Positions 41,441 through 51,198 of a stretch of 64,000 nucleotides of DNA are shown in pieces (position 1 is the first letter of the stretch; each line of letters opens with the position of its first letter). Position numbers and translations under genes: made by a program. The stretch is from UTCHB3 sp964531325 (lineage in GTDB: Bacteria > Bacteroidota > Ignavibacteria > Ignavibacteriales > Ignavibacteriaceae). The notes below the pieces were generated by a model that saw nothing but the letters and a program-made list of their open reading frames with translations, did no database searches and had not been told where the DNA came from. The DNA is taken from the NCBI GenBank assembly GCA_964531325.1, contig CAZHCW010000011.1:1-64000 (forward strand), written 5' to 3'.

Positions 41441-43924
41441 CTATTTCAGGAGCATCATTTTACGGGTGGCAGAGAAGCTCTGACCCGAGTTTGACTGTGC
41501 TGAAATTGTATAAAGATAGAGTCCACTGTTAAGTTTTCCTGCATCAAAATTCAATTTGTGATAGCCCAAAGCAAGATTTCCGTTCAATAGTTCGGTTATC
41601 TTATTTCCGAGTACATCGTAAACAACAATCTTAACAGATGAAGCCTCAGGAAGGCTAAAGCTGATTGAAGTTGAAGGATTAAACGGATTTGGATAATTCT
41701 GATCGAGACTAAAAACAGCAGGATTGGCTAAATCAACTTCAACTTCATTTGAGAATGATGATGAACCATCATAATCGACCTGTTTTAGTCTATATGTATA
41801 GTTACCTGATTGAGTTAATTTTTCAGTGAAAACATATTCTGAGAAACGGGTTGTTGTCCCTTTTCCTTCAACAAAACCTGTTGAAACAAATTCATTTCCA
41901 TCAAAACTTCTTTCGATAAAAAATCCTTTATTGTTGGTCTCAGTTGCAGTTGTCCACTCAAGTTTTACAGTACCATTGTTAGAAATTGCAGAAAATGAAG
42001 CGAGTTCTACCGGTACAGCCTGTGTTACAGTGAAGTTGGCATCGGACACATCATAAAAGATGTTGTCGGCTGCTTCAATGTAGAGTCGTGCGGTTGTTGT
42101 CTGAACATCAGGCATGGTTACTGTTGCTGCACCCGTATTTGGGAGTGCGTTAGCTACGGTAACGAATGTGTTTCCACCATCGGTGGTGAGTTTTACATTC
42201 ACATTTTGACAGTTGACAGGGGCAACATTGGTATTTGCAACATCCCATGTAATATTTACTGATGAGAGAGCAGGGATAGAAACATTTGTGTTTGGATAAG
42301 TCACTTTAAAAGGAGAACTGCCTGCAACAGCGAATGTTATTTCACTGAAAACATAGTTGCCTGCTCCCGGGTTGTTATCTCTGACAACCAATCTGAATTT
42401 CAGATTTCTTGCATAAGATGGAAGGATTTCTCCAAGAACCTGTGTACCGGCAAATACATTGGCTCTTTTGGGGAACCAACGGGTACCTGAAGTTAGAGGG
42501 TCAAAACTTCTAAAGATTGGTGCATTACCTGATGGAGTGTTTGGGTGTGTTGAAGGACCCAGGTCATACTCTTCCCAGCAGTAGGAGAGAGTTGTGTTAT
42601 CAACATCAGTAGCGGCACCTGTGAGTTTAAATGGGGTGTTTATCGGGATTGTGAATCCACCCGTTGGGAATGAAGTGATAACAGGTTTTTCATTTCCGTT
42701 AGAAACAGAAACTGCACAATTGTTGCCGGCTCCGGCAATGAAGTTGGAAATTTCAACCATACTTCCTATATGGAAATAATCATCAGAGTTATTTTGAAGA
42801 TCGGGTGAGCAGATCCCTGCATATCCCATTATGGTTGAAGCACTACCGGGTTCAAAAGCTGTTGAGCTGTTTCTTTGGCAGTTGTTGTTCTGTGTATGGT
42901 TGGCACCAAATTGATGTCCCATTTCATGGGCAACATAATCGATATCAAATGGATCACCCACGGGCGAAGGTCCACCGGTAACGCCACCGGCTTTGCTGGA
43001 ACCACAAACGCTTCCAAGATAGGCAACACCACCACCACCGGTACTGAAAACATGTCCGATGTCATAATTGGCACTGCCAATCACGCTATTACAATTGTTG
43101 ATGTTTTGACTCAACATCGTAGAACCGTTGTTATTGGTATAAGGATCGGTTGAGGCATTTGTATAAACAATAAGATTATTGTTTGCCACGAGTAACATTC
43201 TGATACTAAAATCGCGTTCATAAACCTGATTTACCCGGTTCACAGAGGTTACAATAGCTGCCATTGCAAGGGCGACCGTTCCACCATGAAATGTAGTATA
43301 TTCACCTGTTGCGGCGCAAGCGAGGCGGTAGGTTCTTAAGGTACCTGCTGCGAGTCTTGCTTCAGCGGAAACTCCAGGTGTTTGTTCATCAACGAGGCAA
43401 ATCCCTTTTTCGAGTTTTTCGGCACTGGGATTAAAATCTTTCTTAAAATAGGAAAGATAAACAACACTGTTTCCTTTGGCAAAGGGATCGATAAAAACGG
43501 TTCCCTCGGGAGTAAAAATCTGACCATGAAAACCATGAGGAGTTAGATCCAATCGAGCTGAATATGAATTGTTATCGATCGATTTTGCCAGATAAGTCCT
43601 GATTTCAGGGAATTTAGCAGCAAGTTCAGGTTCCATCACCGGTGAGTAATAAATCTCAAATTTGGAGGTTTTCCCGTTTGGAAGTGGTAACTCAAGTGTT
43701 GGAACTTTACCGTTAGTGTAACTGAATTCTGCGGGAGCTGTGTTTAAAAACTCAGCAAGAAGTTGTTTGTTAAGTTCTGTTAATCTGTATGTATCCACGG
43801 TTATTTGTTTCTCCAAACCGGCGGGGAGATTGTTATGTGTAATGTCTTTCCAGGGATTGAGGCTCAGGTTCTGAGTCATGCCAAGAGAAGCCATAAAAAG
43901 GAGCAGGAAGAAGATTTTCTTCAT
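41441..43924 (-). CDS. T9SS-exported zinc metalloprotease (reprolysin-like)
   Basis: An 827-residue exported protease. Signal peptide MKKIFFLLLFMASLGMTQ, a propeptide-like region to about 195, then a metzincin domain with HEMGHQFGANHT (His333, Glu334, His337, His343) and the Met-turn STIMGYAG. The zinc motif HExGHxxGxxH and Met-turn fit reprolysin/M12-type enzymes. A fibronectin-like segment and a T9SS type A sorting domain with NYPNPFNPSTSISF follow, ending in TRKMMLLK. It should digest proteins outside the cell. Overall size is larger than simple metzincins because of the added C-terminal domains. Confidence 0.92.
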   Translation of the reverse strand: MKKIFFLLLFMASLGMTQNLSLNPWKDITHNNLPAGLEKQITVDTYRLTELNKQLLAEFLNTAPAEFSYTNGKVPTLELPLPNGKTSKFEIYYSPVMEPELAAKFPEIRTYLAKSIDNNSYSARLDLTPHGFHGQIFTPEGTVFIDPFAKGNSVVYLSYFKKDFNPSAEKLEKGICLVDEQTPGVSAEARLAAGTLRTYRLACAATGEYTTFHGGTVALAMAAIVTSVNRVNQVYERDFSIRMLLVANNNLIVYTNASTDPYTNNNGSTMLSQNINNCNSVIGSANYDIGHVFSTGGGGVAYLGSVCGSSKAGGVTGGPSPVGDPFDIDYVAHEMGHQFGANHTQNNNCQRNSSTAFEPGSASTIMGYAGICSPDLQNNSDDYFHIGSMVEISNFIAGAGNNCAVSVSNGNEKPVITSFPTGGFTIPINTPFKLTGAATDVDNTTLSYCWEEYDLGPSTHPNTPSGNAPIFRSFDPLTSGTRWFPKRANVFAGTQVLGEILPSYARNLKFRLVVRDNNPGAGNYVFSEITFAVAGSSPFKVTYPNTNVSIPALSSVNITWDVANTNVAPVNCQNVNVKLTTDGGNTFVTVANALPNTGAATVTMPDVQTTTARLYIEAADNIFYDVSDANFTVTQAVPVELASFSAISNNGTVKLEWTTATETNNKGFFIERSFDGNEFVSTGFVEGKGTTTRFSEYVFTEKLTQSGNYTYRLKQVDYDGSSSFSNEVEVDLANPAVFSLDQNYPNPFNPSTSISFSLPEASSVKIVVYDVLGNKITELLNGNLALGYHKLNFDAGKLNSGLYLYTISAQSNSGQSFSATRKMMLLK

Positions 43925-44125
43925 TGTTGACCTGTGTTAGTGGTTATTAAAAAGTTGAACCTACAATTTCGGTATAATGTCACTAATTAACAAACAAATA
44001 ACAGGTGACTTTTAAGGTTTTGGATAAATAAATTTAAGGAAGGAGGTCGAAAAGAAATAATTGCACTTTAAATAAGCACTTTTGAGGATTTAGGCAAAAA
44101 AGAGGATGGGCGAATTTGGAGATTT

Positions 44126-44158
44126 GATACTTTGCTACTCCGATACTTCGCTACTTCA
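44126..44158. repeat. GATACTTCGCTAC tandem words
   Basis: GATACTTTGCTACTCC, GATACTTCGCTACTTC repeat twice in a row; related to 7533-7565. Confidence 0.5.
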
Positions 44159-44163
44159 TAAAA

Positions 44164-44195
44164 AAAAGCTGCCACCATTTCTGATGACAGCTTTT
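44164..44195 (-). terminator. hairpin terminator of the M23-FG-GAP operon
   Basis: AAAAGCTG (44164-44171) pairs with CAGCTTTT (44188-44195), with an A-run on the left that becomes a T-run on the minus strand. It lies 11 bases beyond the leftward stop codon at 44206. Confidence 0.75.
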
Positions 44196-44205
44196 AGAAA
44201 ATGAT

Positions 44206-45801
44206 TTACTTCATAAATGCAAGTTTTGTGGTTTTTACCATAGTTCCTTTGTTCTGGGTTTGAAGCGTTAACCGGAGTAAATAAACCCCACTTGTAACAT
44301 TTAATCCTGAAAAATCAAGTGTGGTCTCGTTTTTACCTCTGTTCCGATAAGAGAGATTTTTGGCAACAATCTCTTCTCCGAGGGGAGAAAAGACGGAAAG
44401 ATTTACTTCTCCTGTCTCAGGCAGAAGATACTCAACTTTTACCTCAGGGTTAAATGGATTGGGATAAGGAGTTATCTCTATGTTATATCCTTCAGGGAGT
44501 ATCTCGTCTTCTATCGAGGTCGGGTTTACGGCTGAAGTATCACCTTTTACTATTATAAACCAGGTTTGGTGACATTCTCCAAAAGTCCAAGGATAATCGA
44601 CCAAAACAAAGTCATCAATCCCATCACCATCGTAATCACCACATGCCGATGATGCGTAACCAAGACCTCCTGAACTTCCCGTGAAATTACGAATAACTGA
44701 AATGACGGGACCACCCAATACAAGTTTTGCTGCTCCAAAAGAAACCGCAGGAATTATTATGTCTTGATACCCGTCTCCGTTTACATCTCCGGGAAAGGTT
44801 GCAAAATCAATGTAATAACCCCCGTTGGAAGCATCAGGGAACTGCATACTTGAAGAGGGGTAGGGTGGCCAAACATCCCCTTTCGACAAAAATTCACGAT
44901 AACCTGCTCCCATGTTTTTTAAAACAAAAATATCTGCTTTTCCGTCTCCTGTCATATCAGGCAATATCCTTGTCCATTCAATTTCACAAGGAACTGAACC
45001 ATCGATCCACTTATATGGTATGCCAAATTTACTTGCACTATTACCCTTGAAAAAGTGAACCTCGATCGGAGTTCCCGTGTGTGGTTGTTGGATGGGCAAA
45101 AGAATATCGGAAAGACCATCACCATCAATATCACCTGAACTGAGCATCGGAAAATACAATGTTTTTAAAGAATCACCAATAAGGGAATCTTGAGGAATTG
45201 GCGAAAAATTTTGACCTAATTTGTATAAGAAAATGGAACCTGTTGTAAAAGTGCTCAAAGTGTAGGTCCATCCTGAACAGAGGATTAATTCATTACTCCC
45301 ATCACCATCAAAGTCAGGTACAGAATATATGCCAAAATTCGTAAAATCAGGCTGATACATTGTGTAAGGATAATTGGCGGGAGCTGGAAACTGAAAATCA
45401 GAAATGGTATCGAATCCCGGACCACCAAAATAAACCTTTATTGTATCAGGTTTATCACTGTTTATGTAACTTTCAACATTCAGTATGTCAATGTGTCCAT
45501 CCAAATTGAAATCGATAGTTGGGATAAAATGTCCAAACCATCCAAATTCAAAAGCAGGGGGCAGCGAAAGATCGCTGCCTCCATAGAATATTTTACACGG
45601 ACCAAACCTGTTATATGTGTTTGAGGCATCACATCCTGAGTGAACAGCTATATCATCTTTTCCATCTCCGTTCCAATCTCCAAGCGGACTTACAGGCCTG
45701 TTGTTCATTGTACCGTCAAAAGTACCCAGAGATGTGGTAAAGGGAGTTTGTGCCGATACCACAAAACTAAACAGGATTACCGATATATATAACATTCTCA
45801 T
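44206..45801 (-). CDS. T9SS-exported FG-GAP/VCBS repeat protein
   Basis: About 531 residues with signal peptide MRMLYISVILFSFVVSAQ, multiple FG-GAP/VCBS-like repeats of form D.NGDGKDDI.V (PLGDWNGDGKDDIAVHSG, GDIDGDGLSDILLP, DVNGDGYQDIIIPA, GDYDGDGIDDFVLVD) that probably bind calcium and form a beta-propeller, and a C-terminal T9SS sorting domain with ITPYPNPFNPEVKVEY. A GTG at 45819 would extend it six residues and overlap the M23 gene by four bases, but the ATG at 45801 has GAGG upstream and begins the signal peptide, so it is preferred. It is likely a surface or secreted adhesin or carrier; ligand unknown. Confidence 0.88.
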   Translation of the reverse strand: MRMLYISVILFSFVVSAQTPFTTSLGTFDGTMNNRPVSPLGDWNGDGKDDIAVHSGCDASNTYNRFGPCKIFYGGSDLSLPPAFEFGWFGHFIPTIDFNLDGHIDILNVESYINSDKPDTIKVYFGGPGFDTISDFQFPAPANYPYTMYQPDFTNFGIYSVPDFDGDGSNELILCSGWTYTLSTFTTGSIFLYKLGQNFSPIPQDSLIGDSLKTLYFPMLSSGDIDGDGLSDILLPIQQPHTGTPIEVHFFKGNSASKFGIPYKWIDGSVPCEIEWTRILPDMTGDGKADIFVLKNMGAGYREFLSKGDVWPPYPSSSMQFPDASNGGYYIDFATFPGDVNGDGYQDIIIPAVSFGAAKLVLGGPVISVIRNFTGSSGGLGYASSACGDYDGDGIDDFVLVDYPWTFGECHQTWFIIVKGDTSAVNPTSIEDEILPEGYNIEITPYPNPFNPEVKVEYLLPETGEVNLSVFSPLGEEIVAKNLSYRNRGKNETTLDFSGLNVTSGVYLLRLTLQTQNKGTMVKTTKLAFMK

Positions 45802-45815
45802 TTTTTGTACCTCAA

Positions 45816-46919
45816 TCACTTCAATACAACAAATTTTGATACCTGTGAATACTTTAGTCCCACAGTTTCAGTTGATTCAGCCTCGAATCTGTACAGATAA
45901 ACACCACTGCTCAGGTTCTTGCTGTTTATGTTTATTCCATGTTCACCGGTTCCGGCGTTTAATTCACCAAGTTTATCTGTAAATATTTCCCTCCCAAGGA
46001 TATCATAAACTGTCACTTGAACCGCTGAACGCTCCTTGAGACTGAATACAATCTTTGTTTCAGGATTAAACGGATTTGGATAATTCTGGTAAAGGGTGAA
46101 TTCCTCGGGGAGATTTTCTTCTTCTTTGATGTCAGTTGGGGGATCGGCACTTACAACCTGACCGGCACCAACTGTTACCACTCTTGTGTATGCTCCACTT
46201 AGAGCAGTGATTGTGTAAGTTCCCGGTTTTACATCCCCGATGCCATAGTTCTCGTTGTAAATATCGTCGCTTCCAACATAGGGGTCGTTAAAATTATAAG
46301 TTAGTGAGTAGCCATAAGTGGTGTAAGGTGGTCTCGGTTTTGGATCGGGGGAGATATCAACCCGGGTGCTGTTTGGAGCATTGGGGACTCTGCCATATAT
46401 TGCACCCATTCCGGTTATACCTGCCCACAATTCTGCATTTCTTCTTGAGCCTGGTGTGGCATAAGTTGCGGTGTTCATCCTTATTTCGAAGTGGAGGTGT
46501 GGACCTGTTGAGTTGCCAGTGTTACCCGAAATGGCTATTGGTTGTCCCTGAACAACAGTTGCTCCTGAAGCGACAAGCGGTTTTTGCAGGTGCATATGGA
46601 GCATATAAACATTTTTTCCGTCCCATGTTGCCCGCTGAGTTATGTAATTCCCTCCGCCACCGGGTTCATATCCACCAACTGTGTCATTAGGATTGTATCC
46701 AACAAAAGTAATAACCCCGGGAGCAGCGGCAAACACTGTATCATATCGGGCAGCAATATCAATTCCGAGGTGGGCAAGTGCTGTGTTGCCATATCGTGGC
46801 TCACCGTAAAGATAAGAACCGTTTGTTTGGATATTATCCTTGACCGGTCTTTTGAAGCGGAATGATTGTGCGTTTGTGATTGATAAGATAAGTAGCAGGA
46901 GTAAAAATAATCTTTTCAT
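45816..46919 (-). CDS. T9SS-exported M23 peptidase
   Basis: A 367-residue exported protein. Signal peptide MKRLFLLLLLILSITNAQ; LytM-type M23 domain with HLGIDIAARYD (metal His50 and Asp54), LHMHL (His108, His110) and GPHLHFE (His141, His143). After a linker (GVRY-like, YSLTYNFNDP region) comes a T9SS sorting domain with NYPNPFNPETKIVF, ending SKFVVLK. M23 enzymes cut peptidoglycan or peptides at glycine; export through T9SS suggests attack on foreign cells or proteins, or remodelling outside the cell. It precedes the FG-GAP gene closely and probably shares its transcript. Confidence 0.92.
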   Translation of the reverse strand: MKRLFLLLLLILSITNAQSFRFKRPVKDNIQTNGSYLYGEPRYGNTALAHLGIDIAARYDTVFAAAPGVITFVGYNPNDTVGGYEPGGGGNYITQRATWDGKNVYMLHMHLQKPLVASGATVVQGQPIAISGNTGNSTGPHLHFEIRMNTATYATPGSRRNAELWAGITGMGAIYGRVPNAPNSTRVDISPDPKPRPPYTTYGYSLTYNFNDPYVGSDDIYNENYGIGDVKPGTYTITALSGAYTRVVTVGAGQVVSADPPTDIKEEENLPEEFTLYQNYPNPFNPETKIVFSLKERSAVQVTVYDILGREIFTDKLGELNAGTGEHGININSKNLSSGVYLYRFEAESTETVGLKYSQVSKFVVLK

Positions 46920-46969
46920 GGGGTCTATTTCAGATAGAAAATAAAGTGAATGTCAAAATTTAACAAAAT

Positions 46970-46988
46970 AATTGGAGAAATTCCAATT
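46970..46988. promoter_or_regulatory. 7-bp inverted repeat in a divergent region
   Basis: AATTGGA (46970-46976) and TCCAATT (46982-46988) flank GAAAT between the leftward M23 gene and rightward yceH gene. It could be an operator; the arms are short. Confidence 0.3.
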
Positions 46989-47042
46989 TGTTATTAATTT
47001 AATATTCAAAACAAGATGATTTCTTCATTCTGAAAGGATACC

Positions 47043-47669
47043 ATGTTACTGACTCCAATTGAAACCAGAATTCTGGGAGCTCTGATTGAAAAGCACCACA
47101 CCACACCTGAATATTATCCTATGAGTCTGAATGCGATTACAAATGCCTGCAACCAAAAAAGCAGTCGTGATCCCGTGAGTAGTTATTCGGAAGAATCTAT
47201 TGAAAAATGTATCGACCAGCTTCGGGAAAAGAGACTCGTTATTAGAGTGTCGGGTGGCGGACTGAAGGTTGAGAAATTCCGTGAACTTATAACAGAAAAT
47301 CTTGAATTAAAACTTCCCGAGGCTGCGGTGCTTTGCATCTTGATGCTCCGCGGAGCACAGACTTCCGGTGAGATACGGCAGAGATGTGAACGGATATATC
47401 AGTTCCCCGATATCAATTCAGTTGAAGATACAATAAAAAGGTTGTGTTCACTCGAATCACCATTAGTGGCAGAAGTTCCGGGTACCTCAGGCAGAGGACA
47501 AAAATATACCCACCTTTTTTATGGACAGCCCGCAGTGATAAAAAGTGAAGAGGCAGTTGATATCGGGTTTAAACCCCTCATAGAGGATGAGGTAAAAAAT
47601 CTGCGAGAAGAGTTGGAAAAACTTAAGGAAGAAGTGACAATGATTAAACGAGAACTTGGAATAAATTAA
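47043..47669 (+). CDS. YceH/DUF480 family protein
   Basis: A 208-residue protein of UPF0502 (YceH), predicted winged-helix pair. Family motifs: LTPIETRILGALIEKHHTTPEYYPMSLNAITNACNQKSSRDPV and the second half VLCILMLRGAQTSGEIRQRCERIYQF, LCSLESPLVAEVPGTSGRGQKYTHLF, followed by a coiled-coil tail (EELEKLKEEVTMI). Function is unknown in general. It shares one base with the next gene's start (TAATG), so the two are translationally coupled. Confidence 0.93.
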   Translation: MLLTPIETRILGALIEKHHTTPEYYPMSLNAITNACNQKSSRDPVSSYSEESIEKCIDQLREKRLVIRVSGGGLKVEKFRELITENLELKLPEAAVLCILMLRGAQTSGEIRQRCERIYQFPDINSVEDTIKRLCSLESPLVAEVPGTSGRGQKYTHLFYGQPAVIKSEEAVDIGFKPLIEDEVKNLREELEKLKEEVTMIKRELGIN

Positions 47670-49327
47670 TGATTGAAAGGGAAACCATGATAGAAGAACA
47701 AAATATTACCGGGAATGAGGATCTTTTACGGGATGCTTCAAATTTTAAGGGTGAGTGTGAGAAAGTTTTCATTCCGGCACACCGATTTGAATGGGAAGAT
47801 ATTGTTACTATTTGTAATAAAAACGGGACAAAAATGACGACTTCTGCAAGCAGAACCGGACTGACCGGGGGTTGTGTTCCGCAGGGTGGGGCTTTGATCC
47901 TCACACGAAATATGAATAAAATTTTGGGGTTTAACCCCACCAAATGTGAAGTTACCTGTGAGCCCGGAGTAACGCTGAGCGATTTGCAACAATATTTGCA
48001 TGAATTTGGATATTTTTTCCCTGCAGATCCCACGGAAGAGTTGTGCACAATTGGCGGAGTGGTGGCAAACAATTCATCCGGGGCAACTTCCTTTAAATAT
48101 GGAGCAGCAAGAAATTATATCCAAAGTTTGCAAATTATTCTTCCCGATGGACACCTTTTGTCAGTAAAAAGAGGGGAAACAATGGAGAGGTTTGGCTATT
48201 TCAGCTTTAAAGCTTCGGGTGACAGGACTTTTAACCTTCCTGCTCCTGACTACAAAATGCCCGAGACAAAAAATGCAGCCGGTTATTATTCAAAAAAGGG
48301 ATCGGACCTTATTGATCTTTTTATCGGTTCTGAGGGGACATTGGGAATTTTTTGGAGAATCAAACTAAAAGTGGAACCACTGCCCGAGAGGCTTCTCTCG
48401 TGTGTGGCATATTTCGAAAAAGTGGAAGATGCACTTGGTTTTATAAAAGATGGACGAACTGAATTCAGAGAGCAGCAATTACTTTGGAAAGAATATGTTT
48501 CCAGGAGCACAACCGAAGCATTAGCCGATTGGGAGCATAAAACCCCGGAAGAATCGCCTGCTGCGGAGCATGACCCTGTGTGGGAAAATCCTGATGCTGT
48601 GATGCAATTCACGGATGTGGCAACCTCTTCGGAGCACGAAGGTAAAGATGAAGAACCCGTTGTTCAAAGACCCGGGTTAAGGGCTCTGGAGTTTTTTGAC
48701 GGGAAAGCCCTCGAGTTTTTAAGAGAGGATTACCCCCGGATACCGGAAGTGGTGGAAGCTGCCGTTTGGTTTGAAGTGGAAACTGATGAAAAGAACCTTG
48801 ATAATGTGATGGCAGAGTGGGCAGAAAAAATAACAAATCATAATTCTTCGCTTGAAGATGCCTGGATGGCTTATGATTCAGGTGACCTGCAAGAAATTAA
48901 AAAATTCAGGCATTCAATTTCCTGGAAAGTGAATGAATATATAGCGAAAAATGGTTTTATGAAATTGGGGACTGATACAGCCGTGCCGGTTGAGTATTTT
49001 GATGACTATTATTCATTCGCCATTAAAATGGTACAGGATGCGGGGCTTGAGTATGTTACATATGGCCACTTTGGAGACTGTCATTTACATCTCAATATGC
49101 TCCCAAAAGATCAGGCGGAATATCTAAAAGGGAAAGAGATATATCTGGAATTGTGTAAAAAAGCTGTGGAGCATGGTGGCACCGTTTCTGCGGAGCATGG
49201 AATCGGTAAACTAAAAAAAGAGTACTTAAAACTAATGTATGGCGAAAAAGGGATAAACGAGATGAAAAAAGTGAAAAGATATCTCGATCCAAATAACTTG
49301 TTAAACATCGGAAATATGTTCGATTGA
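47669..49327 (+). CDS. FAD-linked oxidase, glycolate/D-lactate dehydrogenase type
   Basis: A 552-residue FAD-binding protein of the GlcD/D-lactate dehydrogenase family. The PCMH FAD domain contains TSASRTGLTGGCVPQGG, CEPGVTLSDLQQYL, GGVVANNSSGATSFKYG and FIGSEGTLGIFWRIKLKV; the C-terminal cap ends with YGHFGDCHLHLNMLP and SAEHGIGKLKKEYL. These oxidise 2-hydroxyacids with an electron acceptor. An acidic stretch of about 60 residues (EHKTPEESPAAEHDP, then EHEGKDEEP) between the two domains is unusual. It is coupled to yceH by a TAATG overlap. No Fe-S partner (GlcF) is adjacent. Confidence 0.9.
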   Translation: MIERETMIEEQNITGNEDLLRDASNFKGECEKVFIPAHRFEWEDIVTICNKNGTKMTTSASRTGLTGGCVPQGGALILTRNMNKILGFNPTKCEVTCEPGVTLSDLQQYLHEFGYFFPADPTEELCTIGGVVANNSSGATSFKYGAARNYIQSLQIILPDGHLLSVKRGETMERFGYFSFKASGDRTFNLPAPDYKMPETKNAAGYYSKKGSDLIDLFIGSEGTLGIFWRIKLKVEPLPERLLSCVAYFEKVEDALGFIKDGRTEFREQQLLWKEYVSRSTTEALADWEHKTPEESPAAEHDPVWENPDAVMQFTDVATSSEHEGKDEEPVVQRPGLRALEFFDGKALEFLREDYPRIPEVVEAAVWFEVETDEKNLDNVMAEWAEKITNHNSSLEDAWMAYDSGDLQEIKKFRHSISWKVNEYIAKNGFMKLGTDTAVPVEYFDDYYSFAIKMVQDAGLEYVTYGHFGDCHLHLNMLPKDQAEYLKGKEIYLELCKKAVEHGGTVSAEHGIGKLKKEYLKLMYGEKGINEMKKVKRYLDPNNLLNIGNMFD

Positions 49328-49383
49328 TGAAGGCTTAAATACGGAGATCTAAATGCCTGAAAACCATTGAATATAAAAAAGTT

Positions 49384-50259
49384 CTAAAGGAGCATCAACA
49401 GAGTTCCCCCTACGATTACGAGGGCGGCAATGCCTTTTTTAAGCAGTCCGCCCTCATTAAATATCTTCCCGCCTGCAACACTTGCAAAAAATACTGAAAT
49501 CCTTTTAACTGCAATTACCAGTGCTACAGGAGCGAGTGTAAAAGCAATAATTTGTGTATATCTGTAACCTATTGTCATAAAAGCAGTGAGGAGAACAAGC
49601 AGCGCGACATATTTAAAATCGGGTTTTTTAGGGAATGAAAAACCGGACCTTGTTACCAGCATCAGAATAAAAAAATCTACCAAAAAGAAAGTGTGTTGCA
49701 ATAACATAAAGGAGGAAGTCTCCATTTTTTGATCTTTAAGCAGATATTTATCGAGGATAGTGGAAATGGTAAAAAATGCAAGAGCAGCAGCTACATAAAT
49801 ATATTTTTTTGTTTTGAAGAAGACCCTGAATGGCTCAATCGCATTGTTAAAACTCTTCATTTCGATGAAATAGGATCCCAGAAGGAGCAGAGTAAGCCCA
49901 AGAGTCTGGAGGACAGTTAATTTTTCACCGATAAAAATAAAAGCGAATACTGCCACAAACCCCGGAGTTAATGCAAGAAGAGGGAGAGCAGAGCTTATTT
50001 CAAGGTTTTTTAGTGAAAGCATCACACACCAAAAAGCCAAAGCCTGTAACATGGTTTTGATAAACATGATAAGAGCCTGGTGTGAACTTATCTCCCCAAA
50101 CCCGGGGTCAAATAAAAACGGGAGACAAAAAAGGAGATTTACCCATGAAAGATGGAATGAAAACTCCAGAGCATTCATCTTTACGAGTGCCTTTTTTTGA
50201 GTAATTGCTGCAACACTTGAGAGCACTGCTGAAGTGATGGCGAAGAAAAACCAGTGCAT
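49384..50259 (-). CDS. EamA/DMT family transporter
   Basis: A 291-residue membrane protein with ten helices. MHWFFFAITSAVLSSVAAITQKKALVKMNALEFSFHLSWVNLLF is the first helix pair and FAFIFIGEKLTVLQTLGLTLLLLG a typical EamA end. A second paralogue lies at 37578. It is one base from the DUF72 gene upstream (TAATG), so both are in one transcript. Substrate unknown. Confidence 0.88.
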   Translation of the reverse strand: MHWFFFAITSAVLSSVAAITQKKALVKMNALEFSFHLSWVNLLFCLPFLFDPGFGEISSHQALIMFIKTMLQALAFWCVMLSLKNLEISSALPLLALTPGFVAVFAFIFIGEKLTVLQTLGLTLLLLGSYFIEMKSFNNAIEPFRVFFKTKKYIYVAAALAFFTISTILDKYLLKDQKMETSSFMLLQHTFFLVDFFILMLVTRSGFSFPKKPDFKYVALLVLLTAFMTIGYRYTQIIAFTLAPVALVIAVKRISVFFASVAGGKIFNEGGLLKKGIAALVIVGGTLLMLL

Positions 50260-51161
50260 TAATTCTCCTTTAACAGGCTTTTTATTTTATCAATTGTAAG
50301 TGGTGCCGAACCCTCGTAGTGGTTGTTCACATTAAGATATACTTCGGTGTTGCGTTGTGCAAGTTCTCTGAGCAAATTGGTGAGAAGCATAAGTTCTCCA
50401 TCTCTGGGTTCAACTATTTTATTCCAGATCCCTTTGGTTTTTTCTTCAATCCCCGATCTGTCAGGTCCATGGAGTCTCAGGATGATAGTTTCTGGCAATA
50501 AGTTTATAAATTTTTCAATTACACCAAAAACAGGGGGCATAAAATAACCCTGTAAAAAAACGGGGATCAGTTCAAGATCGTGAAGTAGTGTAAAATATTC
50601 CTTTGTGAGCAGATTGGGATTTCTTGTCTCAATTGCCATTGGTATCTCCCGTGAGGTTGACCCGGCAAAATCTTCTATCATTTTTAGAAAGAGAGACGGT
50701 TTGGGCATTTTTTGTTTATTCAGGTATTCAAACTGAAGAATAACTGCCGCTGTTTTGGGTTTTAGATCAGAAATCGTTTCTAAAAAAGTATCCCAAAGTT
50801 CAGTTGACAAAAACATCGGGTTTTCCACCATATTCCCACCCGTATTTCTTGGATAATAGTGGGTAAGTGAAAGAGAATTTGGTGCTTTTATCGTAAATCG
50901 AAAATCATCGGCAGTAACGCTGTTATATTCCGTCACATCCTTCTGTTTGGGAAGAACCGGGGGTTTGTCGGGAGTAAAAAGTGACCAGAACCATTGGTCA
51001 ACTTCAACCGAGGAATATACTTTAGCATACTCTTCAAGATGATTTATTTTTTCATAATGAGGATAAACAAGACCCTTCCAGGAATCGTATTTCCAACTGC
51101 ATGTTCCGTAGTGAATATTTGTTGTTTTTGACATCCAATAAATTTCTATTTTACCACCCAT
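50259..51161 (-). CDS. DUF72 domain protein
   Basis: A 300-residue protein of the DUF72 (YecE-like) TIM-barrel family. NIHYGTCSWKYDSWKGLVYP near residue 16, the YSSVEVDQWFWSLF segment and later VFLQGYFMPPV and YLNVNNHYEGSAPLTIDKI are family landmarks. Biochemical role unknown. The annotated start at 51161 adds nine residues; an ATG at 51134 (MSKTTNIHYGT) fits the usual family start better and may be the real one. It is coupled to the downstream DMT gene. Confidence 0.88.
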   Translation of the reverse strand: MGGKIEIYWMSKTTNIHYGTCSWKYDSWKGLVYPHYEKINHLEEYAKVYSSVEVDQWFWSLFTPDKPPVLPKQKDVTEYNSVTADDFRFTIKAPNSLSLTHYYPRNTGGNMVENPMFLSTELWDTFLETISDLKPKTAAVILQFEYLNKQKMPKPSLFLKMIEDFAGSTSREIPMAIETRNPNLLTKEYFTLLHDLELIPVFLQGYFMPPVFGVIEKFINLLPETIILRLHGPDRSGIEEKTKGIWNKIVEPRDGELMLLTNLLRELAQRNTEVYLNVNNHYEGSAPLTIDKIKSLLKEN

Positions 51162-51198
51162 AATTTAAACTTTTGTAAAACAATTTCTTCTGAGAATA

